Assembly (NCBI GenBank): GCA_019636385.1
Contig: JAHBXT010000003.1
Location: 62,001 to 126,000 of the forward strand
Source of the DNA: Pirellulaceae bacterium
GTDB taxonomy: Bacteria > Planctomycetota > Planctomycetia > Pirellulales > Pirellulaceae
Direction of reading: 5' to 3'
DNA: 64,000 bases
The position numbers and the translations under genes are program-made. Below the pieces are notes generated by a model, which was given only the letters and a program-made list of their open reading frames with translations, made no database searches and was not told where the DNA came from. Below, piece by piece: positions 8,283-16,841 of the stretch (position 1 is the first letter of the stretch; each line of letters begins with the position of its first letter).

Positions 8283-8792
8283 ATGACAAAATGGCTTATC
8301 CTGCGACCTACTTTCGAGATCCCCATTGCCGTAACTCGTGAATTGGCGATGGAACGCCTTGAGCAACACTGTCGCAGTGTCGCCGAGCCCAAACGTTTCT
8401 TTGTTCATGGCGAATATGGTGAACTGCATTTGCCACCAGCCGAGCATCGGCTGTGGTCGCCGCATCTGTCGTTTTACGTTACCAGCAAGGGAGAGGCCAC
8501 GAGAATCTGCGGCCGCTTTGCACCGCGGCTGGAAATATGGACATTAGTCTGGGTGTTGTATTTGGCGATGGCTTTCACAGCCTTTTTTAGCTTTATCATG
8601 GCCTATTCGCAATGGGCGATCGGCGAAGCAACTTGGTGGCATTGGACAGGGCTGATGGCCACGCTCGCAATCACCACCATCTATATGGTGGCACACTTGG
8701 GCCAACAGTGGAGTGCAGATCAGATGCAAGAACTCAGGGAATGGCTGGAACAAATACTTTGCAACGCAGGCCTTCAACAATCGAACGCTTAA
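8283..8792 (+). CDS. Small membrane protein, two predicted helices, unknown function
   Basis: A 169-residue protein. Residues 1-85 are soluble and look like a mixed alpha/beta domain (RFFVHGEYGELHLPPAEH, SFYVTSKGEATRICGRFAP). Two hydrophobic helices follow at ~88-110 and ~122-140, and a short amphipathic tail contains QMQELREWLEQIL. I do not recognise a named family. The start is clear: GGGGGAG lies 6 nt before the ATG. It is divergent from the sulfatase and convergent with the HAF-like gene, so it is probably monocistronic. Confidence 0.65.
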   Translation: MTKWLILRPTFEIPIAVTRELAMERLEQHCRSVAEPKRFFVHGEYGELHLPPAEHRLWSPHLSFYVTSKGEATRICGRFAPRLEIWTLVWVLYLAMAFTAFFSFIMAYSQWAIGEATWWHWTGLMATLAITTIYMVAHLGQQWSADQMQELREWLEQILCNAGLQQSNA

Positions 8793-8843
8793 TTGGCAGT
8801 GTGGCCAGCAACGAATACATAGCCCGCCGGCACGACGCGCAAA

Positions 8844-10043
8844 TCAATGCTCGGCTTTGAGGGGAAGCATCTTGCGCAGCTTGGTGCGAAACGCCACCGA
8901 GCGCTCGGACGCTTGGGCTGCAGATGGATCCGACTCGGCAGACAGGCTTGCACCGCTGGCGATCAATCCGCAGATTTGTCCATGATCGTTGATGCCGTAA
9001 GCCATGCCAAAAGGGATCTCTGAAAACTCAAGTGCGGTGACTTTTCCAGCCGCATCCCACAGGCACGGTTGCGGGCCCCCATCGGGTCCTACCGGATCAT
9101 CGCTCCAACCGACGATCTGAGCATTCTCGTTGATCCCGCGAGCCTCGCCACCAGCGTCACCCGGCAGAAGTTCTAGCATTTGCAAGTCTCCTGAAGGCAG
9201 CACTAGGCAGGGCTGGCGATACTGGCCGTCCAAAAGTGAGCCAACGACTTCACCCCGATTGTTGATGTCGGTGACATACATTTGTTGCTGGTGCAATAAG
9301 CGTTGTTGCCATTTGCCATCAGATTGCCTCCAGACGTACAAATCGCTATCGATGCTGGAATCAAAAACCTCATGGGTGCAGCAGCCAGCCAGCCAACGGC
9401 CGTCGGGCGATATTCGTAGCGAGCTAGACATCAAATAGGGATTGAATTCGGCTCTAGTTGGCAAAACTTCGATTTGCCACTGGTCCGCTTGCGAGTTCCG
9501 TGTCCAGATTGCAGGTCGCAGACGCTCAGGCCCAGTGGTGTAGCCGGTTATACGACTACCATCGGAACAAATATCCTGAGCATGGCAGGCGCTATCACCT
9601 TCGGCGCAAGGTAGGAGGGTTACATGATCTTGCGCAATCTCCCAAATCAGGGCGCGCAGGCTACCACGGCTATCGCCGACCGGTCGAGTGGCGTAGCCCA
9701 CTACCACGCCGTTATCGCTCAGCGCGCAGGCCTCGACATTTGTAAATCCCGCAGGAATCGGCATGTCCGTGCACCGACGATCGTCACAAAAAAAATATTG
9801 CATTCTAAAGATCGCAGCATCAATATCGGTGACCTCACGGCTACCAATAACAGCCCCCGACACGCTAATGGCCAATGCCTGAGACAACGTCGGGGAGTTG
9901 GGGAGCACTTGCAATTGGTGCTGCCCATGTGCAACGTCTAACCACGGCGAATCTTCCGCAAGTGCTGTCGTCGAACCAACATGCTGCACTCCGCCGCTCA
10001 AATAAACGAGACTTATCAATAGCCAAATTCGGACAGGATTCAT
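8844..10043 (-). CDS. Exported HAF-repeat-like beta-propeller protein
   Basis: A 399-residue secreted protein with a signal peptide (residues ~1-29, cleaved near ALA-E). Several imperfect repeats have the form 'A-x-x-I-N-x-x-G-x-I-V-G': AISVSGAVIGS, ACALSDNGVVVGYATR, ISPDGRWLAGCC, DINNRGEVVGSL, GINENAQIVGWSDD and GINDHGQICGLI. These match the extracellular HAF/probable beta-propeller repeat families. Each is followed by a segment describing a W- or cysteine-containing blade (ALIWE, AIWT, CLWDA). Substrate or partner is unknown. It is divergent from the GT9 gene; the 179-bp gap must hold both promoters. Confidence 0.7.
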   Translation of the reverse strand: MNPVRIWLLISLVYLSGGVQHVGSTTALAEDSPWLDVAHGQHQLQVLPNSPTLSQALAISVSGAVIGSREVTDIDAAIFRMQYFFCDDRRCTDMPIPAGFTNVEACALSDNGVVVGYATRPVGDSRGSLRALIWEIAQDHVTLLPCAEGDSACHAQDICSDGSRITGYTTGPERLRPAIWTRNSQADQWQIEVLPTRAEFNPYLMSSSLRISPDGRWLAGCCTHEVFDSSIDSDLYVWRQSDGKWQQRLLHQQQMYVTDINNRGEVVGSLLDGQYRQPCLVLPSGDLQMLELLPGDAGGEARGINENAQIVGWSDDPVGPDGGPQPCLWDAAGKVTALEFSEIPFGMAYGINDHGQICGLIASGASLSAESDPSAAQASERSVAFRTKLRKMLPLKAEH

Positions 10044-10222
10044 CGCTCAACTTTCTGATTCTGCTAGCAATATTGAGTATAAGTCTGCCTTGAATCAGCC
10101 AGCGGCATTCCGTATCCTCCGCCAAACGCCTTTTGGCCCTGCATCTCAATCTTAACTTGCAATCCAAATGCAGCCAGCCGATGGTTGCCAGAATTCCAGC
10201 AACCAGGATACGGAAAATCCAC

Positions 10223-11311
10223 ATGGGTCGATCCTTAGCAAATGTCACGCCGCAGCACATTCTGCTGGTTCAGACCGGCTCGGTGCGCGATATTTTGACG
10301 ACAATACCGTTAGCTGTGGATATCAAGAGCTTGTGGCCGGAGTCGCACGTCAGTTGGCTGGTGCAATGCGAGGTTCGCGATTGGTTGGCAGAGCATCCTG
10401 GTGTGGACGAGATTATTGACATCCAGCGCGGTTGGCTGCGGCGACCGCGAACCTGGAGTCAATTGCGGGCTCAGTTGAAGCAGCATCATTTTGAGATCGC
10501 CTTCGATGCGCAAGGCCTGACCAAAAGCGCGGCGATTGGATTTCTGCTGGGCGTCAAGACGCGGATCGGATTTGACTGGTCGTATGCTCGCGAGATCGGC
10601 CCCTGGCTGGCCACGCGCCGAATTTCGGCCATGCATCGGCATCGTATTGACGTATTGCGCCAATTGCTAGACCCTTGGCGTGAGACTCTTCCGCAGCAAG
10701 GTCAGTTTCTGATGCCCTGCTTCGAGTCTGCGGCGGAGAGCGCTCTATGCAAGCTGACAGACATAGGCATTGATCCGCGTGATCCTTGGATCGCAATTCA
10801 GCCTAGTGCCGTGTGGCATACTGCAGTGTGGCCGGTGGAACGGTTCAGCGCAGTCGTACGCCATTTGTACCGTCAGTTCGCCATTCCGGCTATCGTCCTG
10901 TGGACAAACGAACACGAGCGCTTGGTAGCCCAAGTGGTAGCGGAAGATTCCAAAGGTGCGGCCCGCGTCGCGCCAGCTACTTCGATGGTTGAATTGATCG
11001 AAATGATTCGACTTTCGCGAATGCTGCTGACCGGTGACAGTGTGGCTTTGGATATTTCTAGTGCCGTCAACATACCTTGCATAAGCTTGCATGGTCCAAC
11101 TTGGGCCGATGAAGTTGGACCCTATGGTAACATCCACTGGGCCATACAAAGTCCGCTGCCGAATCTGGCCAAGCGGATGGTACGTCGCGGTCCCAATACG
11201 GCCATGCGGGCGATAGAGGTCGAAGAGGTCACGTATCATGCAGACAAGCTATTGCGCCGGCTGCTGGGGCCCGACAAGCTATCACGTCTTGGTGGATCGA
11301 ACGCTGCTTGA
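10223..11311 (+). CDS. Glycosyltransferase family 9 (heptosyltransferase-like)
   Basis: A 362-residue GT9 enzyme, related to LPS core heptosyltransferases that use ADP-heptose at the inner-membrane face. HILLVQTGSVRDILTTIPLAV is the N-terminal GT9 motif, and AFDAQGLTKSAAIGF the second. The nucleotide-sugar region is LLTGDSVALDISSAVNIPCI, then SLHGPTWADEVGPYG. GT9 enzymes usually read GDT/SGP-H-A here, so the His region is partly altered. The ATG at 10223 has GGA 8 nt upstream and directly precedes the conserved part; the frame stays open upstream to 10133 without conserved sequence. With lpxD and lpxI elsewhere in the window it supports LPS synthesis. The exact sugar is not determinable. Confidence 0.8.
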   Translation: MGRSLANVTPQHILLVQTGSVRDILTTIPLAVDIKSLWPESHVSWLVQCEVRDWLAEHPGVDEIIDIQRGWLRRPRTWSQLRAQLKQHHFEIAFDAQGLTKSAAIGFLLGVKTRIGFDWSYAREIGPWLATRRISAMHRHRIDVLRQLLDPWRETLPQQGQFLMPCFESAAESALCKLTDIGIDPRDPWIAIQPSAVWHTAVWPVERFSAVVRHLYRQFAIPAIVLWTNEHERLVAQVVAEDSKGAARVAPATSMVELIEMIRLSRMLLTGDSVALDISSAVNIPCISLHGPTWADEVGPYGNIHWAIQSPLPNLAKRMVRRGPNTAMRAIEVEEVTYHADKLLRRLLGPDKLSRLGGSNAA

Positions 11312-11323
11312 CGTTTGCTGTTA

Positions 11324-12544
11324 CTAGCTCTTACTTTTCTGCCAAAAGTTCAGCCACGAACTCGATGAGCCGGAATGTGCTGCCGATGCGGCCTCAGCAG
11401 ATTCCTCCGCTGGTCCGCTGGTCAGAAGCGATGCCAGACTCTGGATGGCTTGAGTAATTGGAGCCTTCGGGGCTTGATCTAGGAGCGGAATGCCGTTGTT
11501 GCGTACTTCAACCATCGTCCGGTAATCATTCGGGATTTGGAAGAAGATATCGCGACCAATCGTTTCCTTAGCCTTTTTGAGTTTGATCTGGCCACTTTCC
11601 AGTCCCACCCGATTCACAACGATTTTCAATTTCTCGCGCAGGCCTTCGACCTGATCGAACGACATTTGCAAACGAACCAAGTTTCTCAGGCACGGCAAAT
11701 CCAACTGGACAACGACCAGCACATCCGTGGCAAACTCGAAAGCGGCCTGGTCAACAGGCGTAAAGCCTTTGGATGTGTCGATCAAGATATGAGTAAACGT
11801 CGCCTTCAACAGGCCAAACACGCGCCTGAGTGAATCCGGCGTGATCATTTCAACTTCTTGTAGTTGGACGGGCCGCGGCAGTAGATACAGCCCCGAACTA
11901 TGCTTGGTCAACGATCGCTTTAGCAGTTGAAAATCCAGTCTAGAAATATTCTGCGTCACGTCGATCAAGCTATATTCAGGAATTGAATCCAGGAATACAT
12001 CGGCATCGCCAATCGCCAGGTCCAAATCCACCAGTGCTACCGTGTTTTCAGGATTGGTGGCTAACATGCATCCCAGATTGACAGCTAGGCTCGTGCAACC
12101 GACTCCACCCGAGGCACCGCAGATCGCGATAATCTGCGACGATCGAGCCCTGCCTGATGTACCGCCAAACTTCGCTGCTGCAATCCGCTCTAATGCCCCA
12201 ACCATGTCTTCCAGGCCAACAGGGCTGGTTAAAAACTCACGAGCACCAGCCCGCATCGCCTGCAAAATTAACTGACCATCGGTACTGCGGCTGACCGCCA
12301 GAGAACAGCAGGTTGGCGCATCGCTGCGCACTCGATTCAGTACCGAGATGGCCTTATCCGAATCAGCATCCAGATTGACAACGCACACATCTGGTGTCGA
12401 TTGAGCGATGACGTCTGAAAAGAATTCATAGCGCGAACACTCGGCGTCCAACCAGACCATGTCTAGACCGAGAAGCATCTTCTTGATGGCTTCGCGTGAC
12501 GAGTCGATGGGGTCTAATAATGCTAAACGTAGTACCGTGCTCAT
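11324..12544 (-). CDS. cpaE: CpaE/TadZ-like pilus localisation protein with altered Walker A
   Basis: A 406-residue protein with an N-terminal receiver-like domain (~1-125, with TPDVCVVNLDAD at the usual phospho-acceptor strand) and a C-terminal MinD/ParA-like P-loop domain (~135-375). CpaE/TadZ proteins place the Tad pilus machine at a cell pole. The deviant Walker A is GASGGVGCTS at 143-152: the first lysine of the ParA signature is serine and the P-loop lysine is Cys150, so ATP hydrolysis is doubtful. ALVDLDLAIGDADVFLD (Walker A' region) and HILIDTSKG (Walker B) are retained. The C-terminal tail is Ser/Ala-rich. It is the last gene of the flp-cpaABCE set, 20 nt after cpaC, and converges with the GT9 gene 12 nt away. 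Confidence 0.88.
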   Translation of the reverse strand: MSTVLRLALLDPIDSSREAIKKMLLGLDMVWLDAECSRYEFFSDVIAQSTPDVCVVNLDADSDKAISVLNRVRSDAPTCCSLAVSRSTDGQLILQAMRAGAREFLTSPVGLEDMVGALERIAAAKFGGTSGRARSSQIIAICGASGGVGCTSLAVNLGCMLATNPENTVALVDLDLAIGDADVFLDSIPEYSLIDVTQNISRLDFQLLKRSLTKHSSGLYLLPRPVQLQEVEMITPDSLRRVFGLLKATFTHILIDTSKGFTPVDQAAFEFATDVLVVVQLDLPCLRNLVRLQMSFDQVEGLREKLKIVVNRVGLESGQIKLKKAKETIGRDIFFQIPNDYRTMVEVRNNGIPLLDQAPKAPITQAIQSLASLLTSGPAEESAEAASAAHSGSSSSWLNFWQKSKS

Positions 12545-12564
12545 GCAATCTTGCCTTAAGGGGC

Positions 12565-14163
12565 CTATCTGAAGCTACCAGGCTGTGGAGCAGCAGCGGT
12601 TTGTTGCCCGGGTGCAGGCGCTATCATTTGGCCGCTGTCTGCCAACATTGGAGCGTTTGGACCAACGCTTATCGCCGCTGGTCGTGGCGGTAGCATCTGA
12701 GACTGGGTGTGGCTGATCGTCGGATTTGAGGTTGAAGACGCTGGCTGACCATGCATGTCCACTGGCTGAATTTCTTGCGGGCCAAACCCCAACTCGCAGT
12801 GGTTCGAAACCGGAACTTCGATGTACCCCTTTAGATACAGTTCCTTATCATTCGGGCTATCTGAGTGCATTCCGGGGATCGTTCTAGGAACTTGATGTGG
12901 ATCCATCGGGCCGGCAAAGTCCGGAGTCACGGTTATCAGCAATTCAATTTCATTTTGTTCTTCCCGAACTTTTCTGAACAATGCTCCTAAGTAGGGCACA
13001 TCGCCCAAGCCAGGTATCCCGGTGTTGATGACCTCTGTGCGCACCTGCAGTAGTCCACCCAGGGCCAACGTTTGGCCAGCGTTTAACTCAACACCTGTTT
13101 CGAGGAATCGGCTGCGTAGACCAGGTACCGAAATCCCCGAGACGGTCACGCTACGGCTAGGATCAAGCTCGCTGACATACGGGCGAACTTCCAAATAGAT
13201 TTTGCCGTTACCTAGAACCTTGGCTACGTAATCCAAGCGTGTGCCGAATTCGCGGAATTGCACCGTGACCTGCCCCAATCCGCTGGGGACCACTATCGGG
13301 ATTTCACCACCCACGTTGAAACTGGCCGGACGTCCATCAACGGCGGTCAGCGTTGGACTAGCGAGAACTTTGATGAGGTTATTGCGTTTTAGCGCTTCCA
13401 GATTCATCGTGGCCAAGGTAGCACCGTCCACAACCGTCCAGCCAAACGTCTTGCCAAGCGTCGTGGCACCAATGGATGATTCCACTAAGTTGGTGCCGCT
13501 TTCGCTCAATGCCCAGTCAACGCCGAGCGTTCGCAGTTTTGTCCGTGATATTTCCATGACCTGCGTTTGCAACTGGATCGTATGGATGCCAGTTACCGTT
13601 ACGCGGTTGATCACGTTGGGGAAGTATTGCTGAGCGATCAGCGTCAGAGTATCAACATCCGCAGAATTGCTGACAAAGCCGTTGACGATGATACCCTGCG
13701 CGATAGGCGTCAACTCTAAAGTGGCTTGGGGAAAGGTGCGACGAAGAATAGTTTCTAATTCGCGTACATCGCCCATGACCATGACTTCCACGGTCGCTAC
13801 CGATTCATCAGCACCCAATAAGTCAACTTGGGTCACTCCCGTGCGCACTGCGGAAACCTGAAGACGATTGCCGCCTTCCAAGGGAATCGCTTTAATCACT
13901 TCCGGATTCTGAATGCGCACGCGACGAAAAGGATGCTCAGCTACGATCTCGCGGCTAGTATTGACTATCATCTCCAACAGCTGGCGATTGCCGTTGGTAG
14001 TGACATTCAGCGCTGAATTGGCAAGTCCCCATTGACTGGTCAATGACGGTTGCGCATGAGCTGTAGCCTGCGTGCCGAGCATACTGTAGGCGCAGGCCAG
14101 GATGGCCAGCACATACAAGCGAATACTTCCGCATAGCGGATTGGGTTTTGCACCGACAGTCAT
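12565..14163 (-). CDS. cpaC: Tad/Flp pilus outer-membrane secretin (CpaC/RcpA)
   Basis: A 532-residue secretin forming the outer-membrane pore for Flp pili. After a signal peptide (residues ~15-37) comes the T2SS/T3SS N-terminal domain with the BON-like segment PQATLELTPIAQGIIVNGFV. The secretin core has VMEISRTKLRTLGVDW, then NLIKVLASPTLTAVDGRPAS with FNVGGEIPIVVPSG, and finally LETGVELNAGQTLALGGLLQ, GIPGLGDVPYLGALFR and ELLITVTPDF. All are CpaC hallmarks. The last ~90 residues are Pro/Gln/Ser-rich and exceed the family core. The ATG at 14163 has AAGGA 9 nt upstream. It lies 84 nt after cpaB. Confidence 0.93.
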   Translation of the reverse strand: MTVGAKPNPLCGSIRLYVLAILACAYSMLGTQATAHAQPSLTSQWGLANSALNVTTNGNRQLLEMIVNTSREIVAEHPFRRVRIQNPEVIKAIPLEGGNRLQVSAVRTGVTQVDLLGADESVATVEVMVMGDVRELETILRRTFPQATLELTPIAQGIIVNGFVSNSADVDTLTLIAQQYFPNVINRVTVTGIHTIQLQTQVMEISRTKLRTLGVDWALSESGTNLVESSIGATTLGKTFGWTVVDGATLATMNLEALKRNNLIKVLASPTLTAVDGRPASFNVGGEIPIVVPSGLGQVTVQFREFGTRLDYVAKVLGNGKIYLEVRPYVSELDPSRSVTVSGISVPGLRSRFLETGVELNAGQTLALGGLLQVRTEVINTGIPGLGDVPYLGALFRKVREEQNEIELLITVTPDFAGPMDPHQVPRTIPGMHSDSPNDKELYLKGYIEVPVSNHCELGFGPQEIQPVDMHGQPASSTSNPTISHTQSQMLPPRPAAISVGPNAPMLADSGQMIAPAPGQQTAAAPQPGSFR

Positions 14164-14247
14164 TGGCCGACATCCTTGTTCGCTAAATCCTTCGGCTAGC
14201 AGGCATCCATGCCTAATTCGGCCGAGGACTGACCGTCCATCGTATAT

Positions 14248-15333
14248 TTACTTACTAGTTGCGCTCGGCGCTGGCTTGATTCCCGTCGCGGGGCTCGTGC
14301 TTTCTGGTTGCGGATCAGAACCGGCGTCAGGAGCTGTGGGACCGGGATTGGCCGGAGTCGACGGAGTCGCAGAAGGATAATTCGGCGTATAACCGCCATA
14401 ACCTGAACTTGATCCCCAGGGATTGCTAGGAATTTTCTGGGCTTGGGCTTCAGAAGATTCCTTGATCTCGCGTGGCAGTTCGTTGTCGCTGTATTCCCAG
14501 CGCGAGTATCCTAGCGGAGTAATGATGACCATTTCGCTTTTGGCCTTGGGCGGTGCTACCGGTAGGTTTGGCGTTGAGACCAAGATGGGCGGAGAGGTGG
14601 CCATGACCAGCGAGTCGGCCTCCGATGCAGCTTTGTTCTCTTCAGCCCAGGATATGAAAGATTCACCATCGTCACCCAGGTCTTTGACATTTCCGTCACC
14701 GCCCAACGGGCGCAGATTTAATTCTAGCTTTCCAATGTTGTTGGCTAGCAACAAAGCTTGATGCTGCGTCTGCTTGATCAGCAATTGGAAGGTCGTGTTC
14801 CGTCCACCTTTGTCCTTATTCTCAAAATCGCGGTTACTGTCGCCGTTGATTGCGAACACTTGCACGCCTTTGAGTACCGTGCGTATCTCAGGCTTCTTCA
14901 TGTTGCCCACAGTGAAGGTGCCGGTGATGTCAACGATGTCGCCAGGCTTAATATAGTTGTTGTCAAAAACGATATCGAAAAGCGTATGCCCGGCAGGAAT
15001 CTGTGTCGATAAACTGCTATTTGAATCTGCTAGCTTGGGCTGCAGAATTGGCTCACCGGGGAAAATCCCTTGTCGTGCGAACTTTCCTTCGATGCCTTCC
15101 AATTTGGAAATGGCGCCCTCTGGAATCCTTGATTTCGGCCATTTCTCCAGCTTGATCTTATCGGCAGTAATTTGACTGGCCGTCTTAATCTCTCGAGTCG
15201 CGATAAAGATATCGGCCGTCGATTCGCTTTGAGGCGGGCCATCCTTTTCCATCATGGTCTTACTAACCGCCACAGCGGCGACCATCCCGCAGCCAAGAGC
15301 AACAGCCAACAAAAGTACAGGTTTAGCTCGCAT
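14248..15333 (-). CDS. cpaB: Flp pilus assembly protein CpaB (SAF domain)
   Basis: A 361-residue periplasmic protein with an N-terminal membrane anchor (KPVLLLAVALGCGMVAAVAV). A SAF domain covers ~40-110: IFIATREIKTASQITADKI and FARQGIFPGEPILQPKL. The CpaB/RcpC domain covers ~110-230 (HTLFDIVFDNNYIKPGDIVD, VQVFAING, NTTFQLLIKQTQHQALLLAN). CpaB works with the secretin in pilus biogenesis. The last ~90 residues are a Pro/Ser/Thr-rich low-complexity tail after GYSRWEYSDNELP, unusual for the family. The ATG at 15333 fits the signal anchor; a TTG two codons earlier has AAGG at a better distance (5 nt) and is an alternative. Confidence 0.9.
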   Translation of the reverse strand: MRAKPVLLLAVALGCGMVAAVAVSKTMMEKDGPPQSESTADIFIATREIKTASQITADKIKLEKWPKSRIPEGAISKLEGIEGKFARQGIFPGEPILQPKLADSNSSLSTQIPAGHTLFDIVFDNNYIKPGDIVDITGTFTVGNMKKPEIRTVLKGVQVFAINGDSNRDFENKDKGGRNTTFQLLIKQTQHQALLLANNIGKLELNLRPLGGDGNVKDLGDDGESFISWAEENKAASEADSLVMATSPPILVSTPNLPVAPPKAKSEMVIITPLGYSRWEYSDNELPREIKESSEAQAQKIPSNPWGSSSGYGGYTPNYPSATPSTPANPGPTAPDAGSDPQPESTSPATGIKPAPSATSK

Positions 15334-15759
15334 TGCCAAATGCGCCTTTTTGATTTAGGTTTGCAGTCAGTCGCATCCAATCGACTCGCATGACAGCAAC
15401 AGTAATGCCCGCAAAGTCATTTTTTGGGCGATAGTAATCTGCGTCAGTCCGTGACGGCCATGTAATGCATTCATTGGCATGTTGGGCTTGAATTTTTGAG
15501 GGTTTTTGGGATGCCCCCGCCATACAACCCAATCGGCAAGAACTACGTACACCTCCCGGTGGCCCCAATCCTGCCAGTCGTCACTGTGCGGTCTGCTACT
15601 GTGCAGCGCACAATCTCAGTCATCGACAAATTGACGCATCGCAAAGAGTGTTTTGAGAAAAATCGAACGGAAGGACATTCGATGTTGGTAGCCAGCCAGC
15701 GTGCTCGTCACTGGCGGACGAGCCATTGGCAATTCAGAATGGATGCGTTCCGCGATGGT
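15334..15759. other. Gap inside the Tad locus between cpaA and cpaB
   Basis: 426 bases separate the cpaA stop from the cpaB start, so cpaBCE probably have their own promoter here. A plus-strand frame (15496-15828) runs antisense and overlaps the cpaA 3' end; it lacks family resemblance and is not called. No hairpin with a U-run was found. Two T-rich tracts lie near 15420 and 15495. Confidence 0.4.
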
Positions 15760-16314
15760 TTACAGCAGACCGGCGAATGCAAAGTAACCTATGGCTGCAA
15801 TGGTCATCGGGATGCCATACGGCAATAATCTCATTCGCGGCTTGCGCTCCTGGGATATCTCGTACAGTTTGTCAGCATCGCGTACGGTGACGATCTCGCG
15901 GAGAATACTTTGAGCTTGAGTATAATGCTTCAACCACTGGCCACTGACCGCGATCTGAATGATTGCCATCACTGCACCGACGATCGTAGTCGCTACAAAG
16001 ATGTACCAGGTGTGCTCAATATGCACAAACGCTGCAATGCCTGCCAACAGTTTGACGTCGCCGGCTCCCATCCCGCCGATCAGATGCAGACCGAACAGCA
16101 GAAACAGACCAAAAAATGTAGCCAGCAGACTCCACCCCAAGCCTGCCCAACCGCCAATCCACGCGCTGTACATCCAGCCGCATACAATGAGTGGATAGGT
16201 GATCTTGTTTGGTACTTTTAAGTACAACCCATCAATTACCGCCGCCACAACGAGTGTGACCGAGACGGTCCACATGACCCAGTTTTCTACAACCTGTCTG
16301 GCGAAACTATCCAT
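15760..16314 (-). CDS. cpaA: Prepilin peptidase CpaA/TadV (A24 family)
   Basis: A 184-residue polytopic aspartic protease that cleaves the Flp prepilin after its glycine at the inner membrane. The two catalytic aspartates of A24 peptidases are visible: Asp28 in VAAVIDGLYLKVPN, and Asp86 in the GAGDVK motif at 83-88. Five to six hydrophobic segments span the protein. It lacks the N-terminal methylase domain of PilD, as expected for CpaA/TadV. It lies downstream of flp in the same direction, 350 nt away. Confidence 0.92.
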   Translation of the reverse strand: MDSFARQVVENWVMWTVSVTLVVAAVIDGLYLKVPNKITYPLIVCGWMYSAWIGGWAGLGWSLLATFFGLFLLFGLHLIGGMGAGDVKLLAGIAAFVHIEHTWYIFVATTIVGAVMAIIQIAVSGQWLKHYTQAQSILREIVTVRDADKLYEISQERKPRMRLLPYGIPMTIAAIGYFAFAGLL

Positions 16315-16664
16315 GATTCTTTCCCGTATTCATTCAAGTGTATTAGAGCTGGCGACCGGTTATCGTAGGTTGATGAGCCAGACCAAGGCGCTTGCCAAAA
16401 TTGTCCCGGCAAAACACGCCAATTCCCACATGCCCGATATCGACTCAACTGGCAACAGATAGGGTGACATGATTCAATAGATTCCGTCAGTGAAAATTCT
16501 TGAGTGGTTGGTCAAGTCCCAGCATTAGGTTGTCGAGCTAATTCAAGGCTGACAAACATGGCCGGGTAATTGCGATGGCTGAAATCGCAATTACCGTAGC
16601 CTTGTTTGTAATGGTAACCGAGCAGAGTAACCTGCCGTTCATGTGCCTAACAGGCTGGGAGAAC
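16315..16664. other. Gap between flp and cpaA
   Basis: 350 bases without a gene. Near the flp side it holds a perfect 12-bp hairpin (16565-16595, listed separately). The rest holds the cpaA leader, where GGGAAAGA lies close before the ATG. No pilin-like second reading frame was found. Confidence 0.45.
16565..16595 (-). terminator. Perfect 12-bp stem-loop downstream of flp
   Basis: Arms GGTAATTGCGAT (16565-16576) and ATCGCAATTACC (16584-16595) are exact reverse complements around a 7-nt loop. On the minus strand the hairpin begins about 70 nt after the flp stop. The bases that follow it on the minus strand are not a clear U-run, so it may act as an mRNA 3'-stabilising or attenuating hairpin. 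Either way it would let the pilin be expressed above the assembly genes. Confidence 0.6.
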
Positions 16665-16841
16665 TTAGTTTCCAAGCGAGTTGGCAACGGTCTGGAACTG
16701 CGTGTTTGCTCGAGTGCCGATCTGAGTGACGGCTCCGATGCAAACGACGACGATCAGAGCCAGCATCACCGCGTATTCAACTGCGGTAGGGCCGTCTTCC
16801 GATTTCAGGAAACGCTGCAACTTCATGGCGAAATTCTTCAT
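16665..16841 (-). CDS. flp: Flp-type pilin
   Basis: A 58-residue type IVb prepilin, the major subunit of Tad/Flp pili. Translation from the ATG at 16841 gives a basic leader MKNFAMKLQRFLKSEDG, cleaved after Gly17. The mature start is PTAVEYAVMLALIVVVCIG, with the invariant Glu at mature position 5 followed by Tyr (the Flp EY pair) and the hydrophobic helix. A short polar tail ends ANSLGN. GGAG lies about 7 nt before the ATG. It is the first gene of the Tad locus, with the prepilin peptidase next in the same direction. Confidence 0.95.
   Translation of the reverse strand: MKNFAMKLQRFLKSEDGPTAVEYAVMLALIVVVCIGAVTQIGTRANTQFQTVANSLGN

Noticed and set aside
15496..15828. 110-codon plus-strand frame between cpaB and cpaA
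   Set aside because: It runs antisense to the 3' end of cpaA, has no family resemblance and an unremarkable composition; an internal ATG with GGAAGGA upstream (15681) was not enough to call a gene.
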